A stretch of DNA of 64,000 nucleotides from an uncultured Caulobacter sp. (GCF_947036865.1 NZ_CAMQSF010000011.1:1-64000), one strand, 5' to 3'; shown: positions 39,777-49,812, counted from the first letter of the stretch. The notes: a model not told the origin generated them from the letters alone. A program made the numbers and translations.

Positions 39777-42700
39777 CTAGTGCGTCGTGCTCAAATCCGA
39801 CGCGGCCGGACCCTCGTCTGGGGTCTTCCGACCAGACCCCAGTTGGAGGATGAGATTGGCGATGGCGGGCAAGACGAGCAGGGTCACGGCGGTGGCCGTG
39901 ACCAGGCCGCCGATGACCACCATGGCCAGGGGCTTTTGCACTTCGGCGCCGGTCCCGCTGGCCAGGGCCATCGGGATGAAACCGATGGCCGGGACGAGGC
40001 CCGTCATCAGAACCGGACGGAAGCGCTCGACCGAGCCCTCGTAGATCGCCTGGGCCACGGGCACGCCCGCTTCGAGGCGCTCTCGGACGCTGGTCATGAC
40101 GACCAGGCCGTTGAGAACCGCGACGCCGGCCAGAACGATGAAGCCGACGGCGGCCGAGATCGAGAATGTGATCCCCGTCAGCGCCAGGGCGAACACACCG
40201 CCCGAAAGTCCGAGCGGGATCGCCGCGAACACCGAGGCTGCGGGTCCGAACCCGCCCAGCGCCATGTAGAGCACCAGGAAGATCAGCGCGAAGCACAGCG
40301 GCACGACGATCGACAGGCGTTGGGTGGCGGCCTTCAGGTTCTCGAACTGGCCGCCCCAGGTCAGCCAGTAGCCGGTCGGAAGCTGGACGGCTTCGACCTT
40401 TGTACGGGCTTCGGTGACGAACGAACCGATGTCGCGGCCCCGCACGTTGACCTGGATGACCACCCGGCGCTTGCCGTCCTCGCGGCTGATCTGGTTCAGA
40501 CCATCGGAGAAGCGGAACTGCACCAGCTCGCGCAGCGGCACCGAACGTTGCACACCACTGTCGCCGGCCGGCAGCATGACCGGCAGGGCGCCCAGGGCGT
40601 CCAGGTCGTTGCGCTGGGCCATCGGCACGCGGACGGTGATGTCGAAGCGGCGGTCACCCTCGAAGACATCGCCTGCCTGGCGCCCGCCCATGGCCGTGGC
40701 CACGGTGTCGGCGACTTGGTCGATGCTGAGACCAAAGCGGGCGATGGCGGCCCGGTCGAACTTGACGTCCAGGGTGGGAGCCCCGCCGACCTGTTCGACG
40801 CGAACGCCTTCAGCGCCTTGGATCGACTCCAGCACCGCGCCGATCTTGGCGGCGGTGGCGCTCATCTTGTCCAGATCATCGCCATAAAGCTTGATGGCGA
40901 CGTCACCGCGCACACCGGCGATCAGCTCGTTGAAGCGCATCTGGATGGGCTGGGTGACTTCGAAGCTGTTGCCCAGCAGCGGCGCGACCTTGGCCTCGAT
41001 GCGTTGAACGACACCGGCTTTGTTCTCGACGGTCTTGGGCCACTCCTTTTGCGGCTTGAGGATGATGAAGCCGTCCGAGGCGTTGGGCGGCATCGGGTCG
41101 GTGGCGACCTCGGCCGTGCCGGTCTTGGAGAACATCATCTCCACTTCAGGCAGGGACGAGACGTTCTTTTCGACCTGGCGCTGCATGGTCAGCGACTGTT
41201 CGAGCGCCGTCGACGGGATCTTCAGCGAGCCCATGGCGACGTTCTTTTCGTCCAGCTGCGGGATGAACTCCTGGCCCAGCGTCGTGTAGACCACGCCGGC
41301 GACCAGGAAGAGCGCCACCGCGCCGCCGATGAACGGCCAGGGACGATCGACCACGCGCTTCAGGACAGGCTCATAACGCTGCCTGGAGACGGCGATCACC
41401 TTGACTTCCTTCTCCGAGATCTTGCCGCGCATCAGGATGGCGACGAGAGCCGGAACGAAGGTCAGCGACAGGATGAAGGCCGCGCCCAGGGCCAGCATGA
41501 TGGTGATGGCCATCGGCGAGAAGGTCTTGCCTTCCACGCCCGTGAAGGTCAGCAGCGGGGCGAAGACCAAGAAGATGATCGCCTGGCCGAAGACGGTCGG
41601 ACGGATCATTTCCTGGGCCGCGCGCAGCACGGTTTCCAGGCGTTCGGGCAGTCGCAGCAGGCGGCCTTCGTGGTGCTGGCGCTCGGCCAGGCGTAGCAGA
41701 CAGTTTTCGATGATGATGACGGTGCCGTCGACGATCAGGCCGAAGTCCAGCGCCCCCAGGCTCATCAGGTTGCCGGGCACCTTCAGCTCGTTCATGCCGA
41801 TGGCCATCATCACGAAGGACAGCGGGATGATCAGCACGGCGATGAAGGCCGCGCGGACGTTGCCGAGCAGCAGGAACAGGGTCGCGGCGACCAGGATGGC
41901 GCCTTCGGTCAGGTTGCGTTCAACGGTCTTGATGGTGGCGTTGACCAGCACCGAGCGGTCGAGCGCGGTGGTGATCACCACGCCATTCGGCAGGGCCTTG
42001 CGAACATCGACGAGCTTATCGCCGACCGACTTGGCGACCGAGCGGCTGTTTTCGCCGATCAGCATCAGGGCGGTGCCGACAACGACTTCTTCGCCGTTCT
42101 TGCTGGCTGCGCCGGTGCGCAGGTCACCGCCGACCCGCACGGTGGCGACGTCCTTGACGGCGACGGGCACGGTGCGGCGGGTGGCGATGATGGCGTTCTG
42201 GATCTCGTCCAGCGTGCGCACCCTTGCGTCGGCCCGGACCAGATAGGCCTCGCCCGCGCGCTGGATGAAGTTGGCGCCGACGGAGAGGTTGGCGCCTTCC
42301 AGGGCCTTGGCCAGATCGGTGTAGGAGACGCCGTAGGCGACGAGCTTGGCCGGGTCGGGTTCGACCACATACTGCTTTTGGAAGCCGCCGATGGAGTCGA
42401 CGCCGGCCACGCCCTTGACGGTGCGCAGTTGCGGACGAACGACCCAGTCCTGGATGGTGCGCAGATACGCGCCCTGCGAGGTGGCGTCGGTGAGGCGTTC
42501 GCCCTCCGGCGTCAGATAGGCGCCGTCGCTCTGCCAGCCGGTCTGGCCGTCACGAACCTTGGCGCCCTTGCCGCCCGGATTGGCGTACTCGACCGAGTAC
42601 ATGTAGACCTCGCCGAGGCCCGTGGTGACGGGCCCGATCTGCGGCTGGATCCCGGCTGGCAGGCTATCGCCCGCCTGGGTCAGACGCTCGGCCACCTGTT

Positions 42701-43022
42701 GGCGGGCGAAGTAGAGGTTGGTCTTCTCCGAGAAGATCGCGGTGACCTGCGAGAAGCCGTTGCGCGAGATCGAGCGGGTGGTCTCCAGGCCGGGGATGCC
42801 GGCCAGGGCCGTTTCCACCGGGAAGGTCACCCGCTTTTCGATTTCGACCGGCGAAAGCGCGCCGGCGACGGTGTTGATCTGCACCTGGTTGTTGGTGATG
42901 TCGGGAACGGCGTCGATGGGCAGCTTGGTCAGCTGCCACGTGCCGAGGAGTGCGATGATGACGGTGAGAAGCAGGACGTACCAACGCCCCTTCACCGACA
43001 TCGAGAGTAAGCGACCGATCAT
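39777..43022 (-). CDS. czcA: CzcA-type heavy-metal RND pump (operon 2)
   Basis: A 1081-residue HME-RND pump paralogous to the one at 29670. The helix-4 motif is DFGLIVDGTVIIIEN, with Thr for Ala and an extra Ile compared with copy 1. LTKLPIDAVPDITNNQVQI, FARQQVAERL and the SFVMMAIGMNELKVPGNLMSLGALD region agree with CzcA. The differences at the proton-relay helix could reflect different metal preference. czcB2 precedes it by 31 bases. Confidence 0.95.
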   Translation of the reverse strand: MIGRLLSMSVKGRWYVLLLTVIIALLGTWQLTKLPIDAVPDITNNQVQINTVAGALSPVEIEKRVTFPVETALAGIPGLETTRSISRNGFSQVTAIFSEKTNLYFARQQVAERLTQAGDSLPAGIQPQIGPVTTGLGEVYMYSVEYANPGGKGAKVRDGQTGWQSDGAYLTPEGERLTDATSQGAYLRTIQDWVVRPQLRTVKGVAGVDSIGGFQKQYVVEPDPAKLVAYGVSYTDLAKALEGANLSVGANFIQRAGEAYLVRADARVRTLDEIQNAIIATRRTVPVAVKDVATVRVGGDLRTGAASKNGEEVVVGTALMLIGENSRSVAKSVGDKLVDVRKALPNGVVITTALDRSVLVNATIKTVERNLTEGAILVAATLFLLLGNVRAAFIAVLIIPLSFVMMAIGMNELKVPGNLMSLGALDFGLIVDGTVIIIENCLLRLAERQHHEGRLLRLPERLETVLRAAQEMIRPTVFGQAIIFLVFAPLLTFTGVEGKTFSPMAITIMLALGAAFILSLTFVPALVAILMRGKISEKEVKVIAVSRQRYEPVLKRVVDRPWPFIGGAVALFLVAGVVYTTLGQEFIPQLDEKNVAMGSLKIPSTALEQSLTMQRQVEKNVSSLPEVEMMFSKTGTAEVATDPMPPNASDGFIILKPQKEWPKTVENKAGVVQRIEAKVAPLLGNSFEVTQPIQMRFNELIAGVRGDVAIKLYGDDLDKMSATAAKIGAVLESIQGAEGVRVEQVGGAPTLDVKFDRAAIARFGLSIDQVADTVATAMGGRQAGDVFEGDRRFDITVRVPMAQRNDLDALGALPVMLPAGDSGVQRSVPLRELVQFRFSDGLNQISREDGKRRVVIQVNVRGRDIGSFVTEARTKVEAVQLPTGYWLTWGGQFENLKAATQRLSIVVPLCFALIFLVLYMALGGFGPAASVFAAIPLGLSGGVFALALTGITFSISAAVGFIVLAGVAVLNGLVVMTSVRERLEAGVPVAQAIYEGSVERFRPVLMTGLVPAIGFIPMALASGTGAEVQKPLAMVVIGGLVTATAVTLLVLPAIANLILQLGSGRKTPDEGPAASDLSTTH

Positions 43023-43053
43023 TTCGGCGTGTCTCCAGAATAGCGGTTAGGGG

Positions 43054-44223
43054 TCAGTCTTCTTCCGAGCTCTTGCCGAGTTCGGCCTTGAGCAAGAAGG
43101 CGTTCTTGACCGCCAGGGTCTCGCCGCCTTTCAGACCATCGACGATGACGACACGTCCGCCGCTGCGCTGACCGGCCAGCACGTGCTGGACACGGAAGCC
43201 CTCCTTTGTCCGCACGAACACCACGTCGTTGCCGTTGACCGTCTGGACGGCCTCTTCGGACACGACGATCCCGCTCGAGGTCGATTGGCGCGAGGTGATG
43301 CGGGCGCGGACCAGCTGGCCCGGCTGCAACTGCCCTGCCCCGCCCGTCAGGGTCAGGACGACCGTGGCGCTGCGGGTTTCCTCGTTCACGCCTGGCGTCA
43401 CGGAGCGGACGACGGCGGTGCGGGTTTCGCCGCCGGTCGTCTCGACGATGGCCTGGTCGCCGGGCTGAATGCGCCGGGCGTCGACGGCGGTAACCGAGGC
43501 GTTGACCTGGATCTTGGCCGGGTCGGAGATGCGGAAGAGTTCGGTCTCCGGCGCGACGAAGGCGCCCAGGCTGGCGGTCATGGCGGTCACGCGGCCGTTG
43601 ATCGGGCTGATGACGGCGACATAGCCACCCGATACCGCCGAGGCGCCGGCCGCGGTCGCGGCGCGACGGGCCTCGGCCTCGGCCACGGCCACTTCGGCCT
43701 GGGCGGTCTCATAGTCCTGGCGCGGGCTGACCTTCTGTTCGAAGAGACGCTTCTCACGGGCCAGGTTCTTGCGGGCCAGGTCGGCCTTGGCCGAGGCGAC
43801 GCTGCGGTCGGCCGAGATCTGGGCGGCCTCGCGGCTGGAGACCAGGGCCAGGGTCTCGCCGGCCCGCACGGGGTCGCCGAGGCGCTTGGTGATGCGGGTG
43901 ATCGAGCCGGCGGCGCGGGCGGTCAGGGCCGCCTCACCGCCCGGTTCGGCTTCGACGGTGGCCTGAGCGACGACCTCGGCGGCCAGGCCGCCAGTGTTGA
44001 CCGTCTGCAGCTGGACGCCCGAGGCGGTGATACGCTCGGGACCCATGGCCAGGTTTTGCGGTCCGGCCGCTTCCGCGGCTGCCGCGGGCTTTTCGGTCGC
44101 CGGTGTCTCGGCGGGTTTGCCGCCGGACATCTTTCCGACCGAGAAGGCGGCGATGGCGACGACCACGACGGCCGCGCCGCCCAGCAACAACTGCCGGTTC
44201 GAGGAATTGGACTTGGGCATCAA
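43054..44223 (-). CDS. czcB: CzcB-type periplasmic adaptor (operon 2)
   Basis: A 389-residue membrane-fusion adaptor with an N-terminal anchor (LLLGGAAVVVVAIAAFSVG), lipoyl half-motifs (ALTARAAGSITRITKRLGDPVRAGETLALVSS and VISPINGRVTAMTASLGAFVAPETELFRISD), a coiled-coil hairpin and a VIVDGLKGGETLAVKNAFLLKAEL end. Unlike copy 1 the N-terminal linker has no His cluster. The ATG overlaps the czcC2 stop by four bases. Confidence 0.93.
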   Translation of the reverse strand: MMPKSNSSNRQLLLGGAAVVVVAIAAFSVGKMSGGKPAETPATEKPAAAAEAAGPQNLAMGPERITASGVQLQTVNTGGLAAEVVAQATVEAEPGGEAALTARAAGSITRITKRLGDPVRAGETLALVSSREAAQISADRSVASAKADLARKNLAREKRLFEQKVSPRQDYETAQAEVAVAEAEARRAATAAGASAVSGGYVAVISPINGRVTAMTASLGAFVAPETELFRISDPAKIQVNASVTAVDARRIQPGDQAIVETTGGETRTAVVRSVTPGVNEETRSATVVLTLTGGAGQLQPGQLVRARITSRQSTSSGIVVSEEAVQTVNGNDVVFVRTKEGFRVQHVLAGQRSGGRVVIVDGLKGGETLAVKNAFLLKAELGKSSEED

Positions 44224-45482
44224 CGGTCTCCGAAGAGGCGGCCTTGCAGGCGCGCCAGGTCGGCCTCGGCGCGGACGCGCGCCAGCTGGGCCTGGATGGT
44301 TTGGTCGCGCGCTTCGGCCAGAGACCGGCGCGCATTGATCAGCTCGACCAGGGGGGCCTTGCCGGACTCGTAGGCGATGCGGGTAAGACGGAAGGCTTCG
44401 GCCGCACTGGTTTCGCCTTCGCTCGCCGCGTTGGCCCGCGATTGGGCGGCGCCGAGCTGGAACCGGGCCGTGCGGATGTCGGCCTCGGCGTCGAAGCGGG
44501 CAGCGTTAAGCCGGGCCTCGGCCGCCTGCAGCTCGCCCTGAGCGGCGGTGATGTTGCCGCGGTTCTGGTCGAAGACCGGGATGGGCAGCGAGACGCCAGC
44601 GACCAGGGCCGTGGAGTCGTCGCCGCTAAAGCGGCGAATGCCAGCCGATACCGTGACGTCCGGCACCGCGCGGGTTCGTTCGATCCGCACCCGCCGGGCG
44701 GCGGCTTCACGGTCGGCTTCCGCCGCTACGACCGCCGGGGTCGACAGCGCATCGATGTCGCCGGGCTGGCTCGTGACCTTGGGGCTGGTCAGCAGGCTGT
44801 CGCTCAGCGAGGTGAAGGGCGTTGCCGACCCGACGAGGGCTGTCAGCCGCGAGAAGGCGCCGGTCCGTTCGGCCCGAGCCTCTTCTCGGGAGGCCCGCGC
44901 GGCGGTCAAGGCCGCTTGAGCCTGCAGGGTGCGTAGCTCGGCTTCCTTGCCGGCGTCGACCATGACCCGCGAGGCGCGCAGCGTCTCGTCGGACAGGGTC
45001 ACGGCTTCGTCAGCCAGGGCGACACGACGTTCGGCCGCCTCGGCCAGGGCGTAGGCGTCGGCCAGGGCGAAGGCGAAATCAGCCTTGGACTGAACCAGGC
45101 GCGCCCGCGCCGCATCGAGAGCGGCGCGACCGGCGGCGACCCGCGCGTCGCGCTTGCCCCCGACTTCGAGCGGCTGGCTCAGCTGGAAGGTCGTCTCGGC
45201 ATTGTTCGTACCGCTGTAGATCCCCTTGCCGCTGAAGTTCTCGACGGTCACCCCGGCAGTCGGATTGGGGCGGGCGCCGGCCTGGCGGGCCAGACCTTCC
45301 GCTTGACGAACGCCGGCCGCCGCTTCGGCGAGCCTGGGCGCATTGGCCTGCGCTTGAGTAAGCAGGTCCTTGAACGGCGGCGCCGGATCGGCGGCCGCGC
45401 CGGTCGCGGACGCCAACGCGCCTACGATCGCGGCCGCGCTCACGGCCGCGAAACGCAGCCGCCCACGCATGATGAGAGTCAT
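44220..45482 (-). CDS. czcC: CzcC-type outer-membrane channel (operon 2)
   Basis: A 420-residue TolC-family outer-membrane protein with a signal peptide (to about residue 31, ATGAAADP) and two helical OEP repeats. ARPNPTAGVTVENFSGKGIYSG is the CzcC-type loop and QLSQPLEVGGKRDARVAAGR the first barrel entry. It forms an overlapping czcCBA unit with its downstream neighbours. Confidence 0.92.
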   Translation of the reverse strand: MTLIMRGRLRFAAVSAAAIVGALASATGAAADPAPPFKDLLTQAQANAPRLAEAAAGVRQAEGLARQAGARPNPTAGVTVENFSGKGIYSGTNNAETTFQLSQPLEVGGKRDARVAAGRAALDAARARLVQSKADFAFALADAYALAEAAERRVALADEAVTLSDETLRASRVMVDAGKEAELRTLQAQAALTAARASREEARAERTGAFSRLTALVGSATPFTSLSDSLLTSPKVTSQPGDIDALSTPAVVAAEADREAAARRVRIERTRAVPDVTVSAGIRRFSGDDSTALVAGVSLPIPVFDQNRGNITAAQGELQAAEARLNAARFDAEADIRTARFQLGAAQSRANAASEGETSAAEAFRLTRIAYESGKAPLVELINARRSLAEARDQTIQAQLARVRAEADLARLQGRLFGDR

Positions 45483-45543
45483 GAAGATGTGTTCCTAGAG
45501 ATTGAGACGCAGACGGTCCGCCGCGATGGGCGGAAGGGTCGCG

Positions 45544-45981
45544 TCAGGCTCTAGGCGGACGATCCAGAAGGACGGGGCGCTCGATCAGCAGGCCCTGGTC
45601 CTGCACGGGCTGCCAGGCGGCACGGTCCTCGAACGCGACCGTCTGGGGCGCGAACGACACCGGCAGGCTGATGCTGTGGGCCGAGCAATGGCCCGTACAG
45701 GCCGCGAGGGTCTTCTTGACAGGGACCTTTTGGTCGCCCGCGACCTTGATCACGGCCGGGGCCTGGACGTTCGACGCCATGACCTGGGAGGCCACGGACG
45801 TCTCGGTTTCCAGAGCCGCGTGTTCGGCCGGGCCGCAAATGACGATGCCCATCAGGAAGACGACGGTGACGAAGAGCGCCACGGCCTTACCGAAGGTGAA
45901 ACGCACGGGCTGGCCACGGCGCGAGCGCCGCTTTGCGGCGTTTCCGCCGACTTGCCAGCCATGGAGTGCGAGTCCAACCAT
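45544..45981 (-). CDS. Small secreted protein heading czc operon 2
   Basis: A 145-residue protein with a basic N-terminus, a transmembrane or signal helix (AVALFVTVVFLMGIVICG) and a periplasmic part with a CTGHCSAHS cluster. The start at 45981 follows CTCAGG weakly; a GTG at 45906 placing the helix nearer the N-terminus is possible. It is the first gene of operon 2 and parallels the GGHCHH protein of operon 1. A direct-repeat operator candidate lies 40 bases upstream. Confidence 0.65.
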   Translation of the reverse strand: MVGLALHGWQVGGNAAKRRSRRGQPVRFTFGKAVALFVTVVFLMGIVICGPAEHAALETETSVASQVMASNVQAPAVIKVAGDQKVPVKKTLAACTGHCSAHSISLPVSFAPQTVAFEDRAAWQPVQDQGLLIERPVLLDRPPRA

Positions 45982-46021
45982 CCTGAGCTGGCATACCTCT
46001 GCTTAGCCGAGATTGAAATGC

Positions 46022-46051
46022 GTTATATGATTACATGTTATACAATTACAC
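46022..46051 (-). promoter_or_regulatory. Tandem 15-bp repeat before czc operon 2
   Basis: GTTATATGATTACAT and GTTATACAATTACAC lie head to tail and match at 12 of 15 positions, in the only AT-rich stretch near the operon start. A related sequence (GTTACAAGATACACT) lies at about 36184 upstream of operon 1. Candidate binding site for a metal-responsive regulator not encoded nearby. Confidence 0.45.
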
Positions 46052-46165
46052 TGAGTGACGACTTGATGCGCCGCAGCGAACACTGAGAAAAGCTAGGCAA
46101 TACCTAACATCCCCGCCCCAGAACTTCGCCACGACGCGCCAAGATGCCGCATCCAGAAACTCGAC

Positions 46166-46738
46166 CTAACGCCCCGTCGGATAGGGCACGGCCTGCAGGT
46201 TGACGTAGTAGGCTTCGAGATCCGTGCCCGCGCCGTCCACCGGCTGCATGACCAGGGCGATATCGTGCCGCCCCTTGGGCAGGGTGAAGACGAAGGACCC
46301 ATCGGCCGGCTGACGGTCGTGCTCGTAGCGATCGACGGTCTGGACGCTGGGCGCCCCGACATTGACCCGCTTGACGATAACCGGCGCCTGGTCGTTGACC
46401 CGCAACAGCGCGCGGACCGAACAAGGACACCCCGCCCCGGTTTCGGCGGCCAGACCGCTGGTGAAGCTGACCATGACGTCGGCCTCGGCGTCCAGGTCCA
46501 GCCGGACCTTGCCGACATCGGTCGCGGCCTTTGGGTCAAGCGCCGTCCCGTGGCGATTGGGTGTGTTGAAGTAGGCGATCGCCTTTCGGCTGACGCCATA
46601 GGCTGCGGGCTGCTCGGTTGTCGCCGTCGCGGGGGCGTGGGCATGGCCATGCGCGCCATGATCCTGGGCCAATGCCCCATGGGACGCCGCCAGCCAGAGG
46701 AGACCCGCCAGGATGGCCGGGGGGAGGATTGCGCGCAT
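46166..46738 (-). CDS. Secreted His-rich hypothetical protein
   Basis: A 190-residue exported protein with a signal peptide ending GALAQ, a DHGAHGHAHAPA cluster, then a beta-sandwich-like domain with TGAGCPCSVRALLRVNDQAPVIVKRV, GSFVFTLPKGRHDIALVMQPV and TDLEAYYVN. No family recognised. It is immediately downstream of the large TonB receptor on the same strand and may be its periplasmic or surface partner. Confidence 0.7.
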   Translation of the reverse strand: MRAILPPAILAGLLWLAASHGALAQDHGAHGHAHAPATATTEQPAAYGVSRKAIAYFNTPNRHGTALDPKAATDVGKVRLDLDAEADVMVSFTSGLAAETGAGCPCSVRALLRVNDQAPVIVKRVNVGAPSVQTVDRYEHDRQPADGSFVFTLPKGRHDIALVMQPVDGAGTDLEAYYVNLQAVPYPTGR

Positions 46739-46785
46739 ACGGGTTCTCCAGGACGGAGAGGCCCTCGCCTCTCCGTCCGCTGGGG

Positions 46786-49407
46786 TTAGAAGCGATAGCT
46801 GGTCTTGATGTAGTAGGTGCGGCCGTTGACGCCGTACGGCGCGACATAGGCGTAAGGGAAGATGCCGTTGTTGTCGGAGCCGTTGGTTCCGGCCGCCACG
46901 CTGGCCGCTGTCGAGGCGATCTGCTTTTCAGGATACTTATCGAAGACGTTGTTGACCCCCGCCGACAGGCGCAGCTTGTCGTTGACACGCCAGGCCACGT
47001 CCAGGTCCGCGACGATGTCGGCGCGGAAGCGCTGGATAATGTCGGAATTGGCCGAGCCGGGCGCCGAGGGCACCACGGTTACATTGTAGCCGGGGATCAG
47101 TGCAGCAACCTGGGCCTGGGTCTTGCCGGTTAGGCCCACCTGGCTGACCTGGCCATAACGCGTTCCGGTCAGGTTGACGCTCCAGGGCCCCTTCTCCCAG
47201 TTGAAGTTCAGGGTGATCTTGTCCTTGGGCGTGCTGTCGGTGGTGCGCACCTGCTGGGTGAGGTCAAACAGCGGCGTGGCGATGCCGAGCGCGGCGAGCG
47301 GCGCGGGCGTCCCGGCCACGCGATCGAGGCGGGTCTTGTTGAAGTTGGCCGCCAGGGTCGTGGTCAGCTCGCCGAAATCGCCCAGGCCCGCCTTGTGCCG
47401 GACGGTCACGTCGACCCCGGTGGTGGTGGTGTCGACCGCGTTGCTTTCGAAGGCGACGGCCGAAATCCCCGAATAGCCTTTGGAGGCCAGCAGCGTGGTG
47501 AGCGCCGTGCTCTGGAAGTTCGACGACATGACGATGCGGTCGTCGATAGCGATCCGGTACCAGTCGACGGAGCCGGACAGACCAAAGCCTTGGAACACCG
47601 CGCCGACCGAGATGTTGTCGGACTTCTCGGGCGTGAGCGGCTTGGTGCCGACCAGCGCCCCGATGGCGGTGTTGACCGGTACGGTCAGGATCTTCAGCGG
47701 CTGGCCGTTGACGAAGCTGATGTTGGTGTTGCCGAAGTACGACTGGGCCAGCGCCGGAGCCCGGAAGCCAGACCCCGCCGAGGCGCGCACCGCCAGGCCC
47801 TCGAACAGTTCGAACCGTCCGGCGACCTTGTAGTTGGTCGTGCTGCCGAAGTCGGAGTAGTCCTCGTATCGAATGGCCGCATCGATCATGAAGCGGTCGC
47901 CGAAGTCCTTCTCGATTTCGGCATAGAGCGCCTTGGCGGTGCGGTTGGCCGCGGCCGCGTCGGCGGGCGTGATGCCGCCGCCCGGCTGGGCCCCGACCGG
48001 GGCTGGTTTGCCGGCGTTGGGCCCATCCAGGATCAGGCCGCCGCCGTTGGCGTAGGACGCCAGCTCCCCGGCGACGAGGTCGTAGTAGTCTTTCCGGTAT
48101 TCCGCCCCCAGGGCCAGCTTCAGGGGCGAGCCAAGGCCCAGATCCAGCTGACGGGTGAGGTCGAGGTTGGTTGTCCACTGGCGGAACCGCGAACCACCCC
48201 GATAGAAGGTGGTCGGCGTGGTCAGCCCCATCGAGACGTTGTTGGAATTGCTGTAGCCGATGTCGTTGATGCTGGTGCCCAGCCCCGTCGACAGGTCCCA
48301 CTTGAAGCCCAGGACGTCGTCGCCGCGCAGGCCCAGGTTCACCGAATTGTTCTGCAGCTTGATGTCCTGCAAGGGCACGAAGCCGTCTGGATAGAGGGAT
48401 CGGATGGTTTCATCCTGACCGGCCCGGCGGAAGAAGTTGAAGCTCGTTCCCTTCAGGCGATTGAAGCCACCGAACCCGTAGGCGGTGACCTGGTCGTTGA
48501 TCGGCAACTCGCCGTTCAAGAAAACGCTGGTGTTGGTGTACTCGGGATCGCCGAACACCCAGATGTTCCGATCGACGGTGGCTTCGCGCGGATCGAGCGT
48601 GCCGCTCGACGGCGTCAAGCCAGTGCCGGACCCGAAGTTGGCCGAAGGCGCCACCGCGCCGCCGGCGGCGTTGCGGCCGAAGTACTGCTGGCGGGTGTCG
48701 GGCGCGGCGCGGTCGGAGTGTTCGTGGTCCTGGTACTGCACGGTCATGCGGATGACGCCGCCGTCGCCGACGGCGAAGCCCGCCCCGATCGAGCCCTGCA
48801 GATCACGTCCATCGCCCTGCGAGGTGACCCCGGCTTGGCCGTTGGCGGTGACGCCGATCGACTTATCCAGCTGCAGGTTCATGACCCCGGCGATGGCGTC
48901 CGAACCATACTGGGCGGCGGCGCCGTCCCGCAGCACTTCGATCCGGCTGATCGCGGCGGCGGGAATGGAGTTGAAGTCATAGGCGACGTCGCCCCGGCCG
49001 ATCTGGTTGCCGTTGTTGAGGTCGGCCGAGGTGTGGCGACGTTTGCCATTGACCAGGACCAAGATCTGTCCGGTCGAGAGGCCGCGCATGGTCGGCGGCG
49101 TGATGAAGTCGAGCGCGCCGGCCGCAACGGGACGCGGAGTGCTGAAGCTGGGCACGGCGACCTTCAGCATGTCCTGGAGGTTCGGCGCCGCCCCGCGGGT
49201 CAGCTCATCATTGGTGATGGCGTCGATCGGCGTCGCCGAATTGATCGCGGTGCGACCGCCAAAGCGCGAACCGGTGACGACGACCTCCTCCACCTGGGTG
49301 TCGGCGGCCGTGGCCTGGGCCATCGCGTCCGACGCCGCAGCGCTCAAGATCGAAACGCCCACGCCCGCCAAAAGCCAGGCGCGACGCTTTCCCCCGTTCG
49401 AAGCCAT
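46786..49407 (-). CDS. TonB-dependent receptor (large)
   Basis: An 873-residue outer-membrane receptor with a signal peptide (to about residue 30, AMAQ), a TonB-box-like TQVEEVVVTGSR, a plug with APNLQDMLKVAVPSF, TPPTMRGLSTGQILVLVNGKRRH, ISRIEVLRDGAAAQYGSDAIAGVMNLQL, and a barrel ending TYYIKTSYRF. The plug type (RHTSAxLN, GDVAYDFNSIP) is common in Caulobacterales for organic nutrients. Its divergent neighbour is an exported M20 peptidase, suggesting uptake of peptide-like substrates. Confidence 0.92.
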   Translation of the reverse strand: MASNGGKRRAWLLAGVGVSILSAAASDAMAQATAADTQVEEVVVTGSRFGGRTAINSATPIDAITNDELTRGAAPNLQDMLKVAVPSFSTPRPVAAGALDFITPPTMRGLSTGQILVLVNGKRRHTSADLNNGNQIGRGDVAYDFNSIPAAAISRIEVLRDGAAAQYGSDAIAGVMNLQLDKSIGVTANGQAGVTSQGDGRDLQGSIGAGFAVGDGGVIRMTVQYQDHEHSDRAAPDTRQQYFGRNAAGGAVAPSANFGSGTGLTPSSGTLDPREATVDRNIWVFGDPEYTNTSVFLNGELPINDQVTAYGFGGFNRLKGTSFNFFRRAGQDETIRSLYPDGFVPLQDIKLQNNSVNLGLRGDDVLGFKWDLSTGLGTSINDIGYSNSNNVSMGLTTPTTFYRGGSRFRQWTTNLDLTRQLDLGLGSPLKLALGAEYRKDYYDLVAGELASYANGGGLILDGPNAGKPAPVGAQPGGGITPADAAAANRTAKALYAEIEKDFGDRFMIDAAIRYEDYSDFGSTTNYKVAGRFELFEGLAVRASAGSGFRAPALAQSYFGNTNISFVNGQPLKILTVPVNTAIGALVGTKPLTPEKSDNISVGAVFQGFGLSGSVDWYRIAIDDRIVMSSNFQSTALTTLLASKGYSGISAVAFESNAVDTTTTGVDVTVRHKAGLGDFGELTTTLAANFNKTRLDRVAGTPAPLAALGIATPLFDLTQQVRTTDSTPKDKITLNFNWEKGPWSVNLTGTRYGQVSQVGLTGKTQAQVAALIPGYNVTVVPSAPGSANSDIIQRFRADIVADLDVAWRVNDKLRLSAGVNNVFDKYPEKQIASTAASVAAGTNGSDNNGIFPYAYVAPYGVNGRTYYIKTSYRF

Positions 49408-49812
49408 ATGAGTTCCCCTTCTTGGACGCTCTTGGTGAACGTCGGTCGCTCACGACGGTGTGGGGATGACGGTAGAATGACAATTGACGGGGGAACACCA
49501 CTCCATAACTAACTGTTATAGGTCGCCCAGCGCCCACATTAGTAAGGGGCTGAAGCACAGTGCGAGGTCGCCCCGCGATTTTCTTGCCGCGACCTGACGC
49601 GATCCTGCGGCGCCGGCGCCCGATAATTGTGCGCCCGACGAATACCTAGCCGCTAGGCCTGGTTGCTGGACACGCTGGAGACGTGGGCCAAAGGCCGAAG
49701 AGCGACCGCCCCCATAACAACAGCGTATGGAGCCTTGCAGTCGGAGCCATTGTCACGCCGAGCGCAGCGGCCAAGGATCAGCACCGCTAAAGTCGCCGTG
49801 TCGAGGTTTCTC
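49408..49812. promoter_or_regulatory. Divergent control region with LTTR-like boxes
   Basis: No gene. ATAAC-N5-GTTAT at 49505-49519 is a perfect dyad of LysR-type box size, and CCTAG-CCG-CTAGG lies at 49645-49657. The region separates the TonB receptor (left) from the peptidase (right). A LysR regulator gene follows the peptidase and is the likely binder of the first dyad. Confidence 0.5.
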
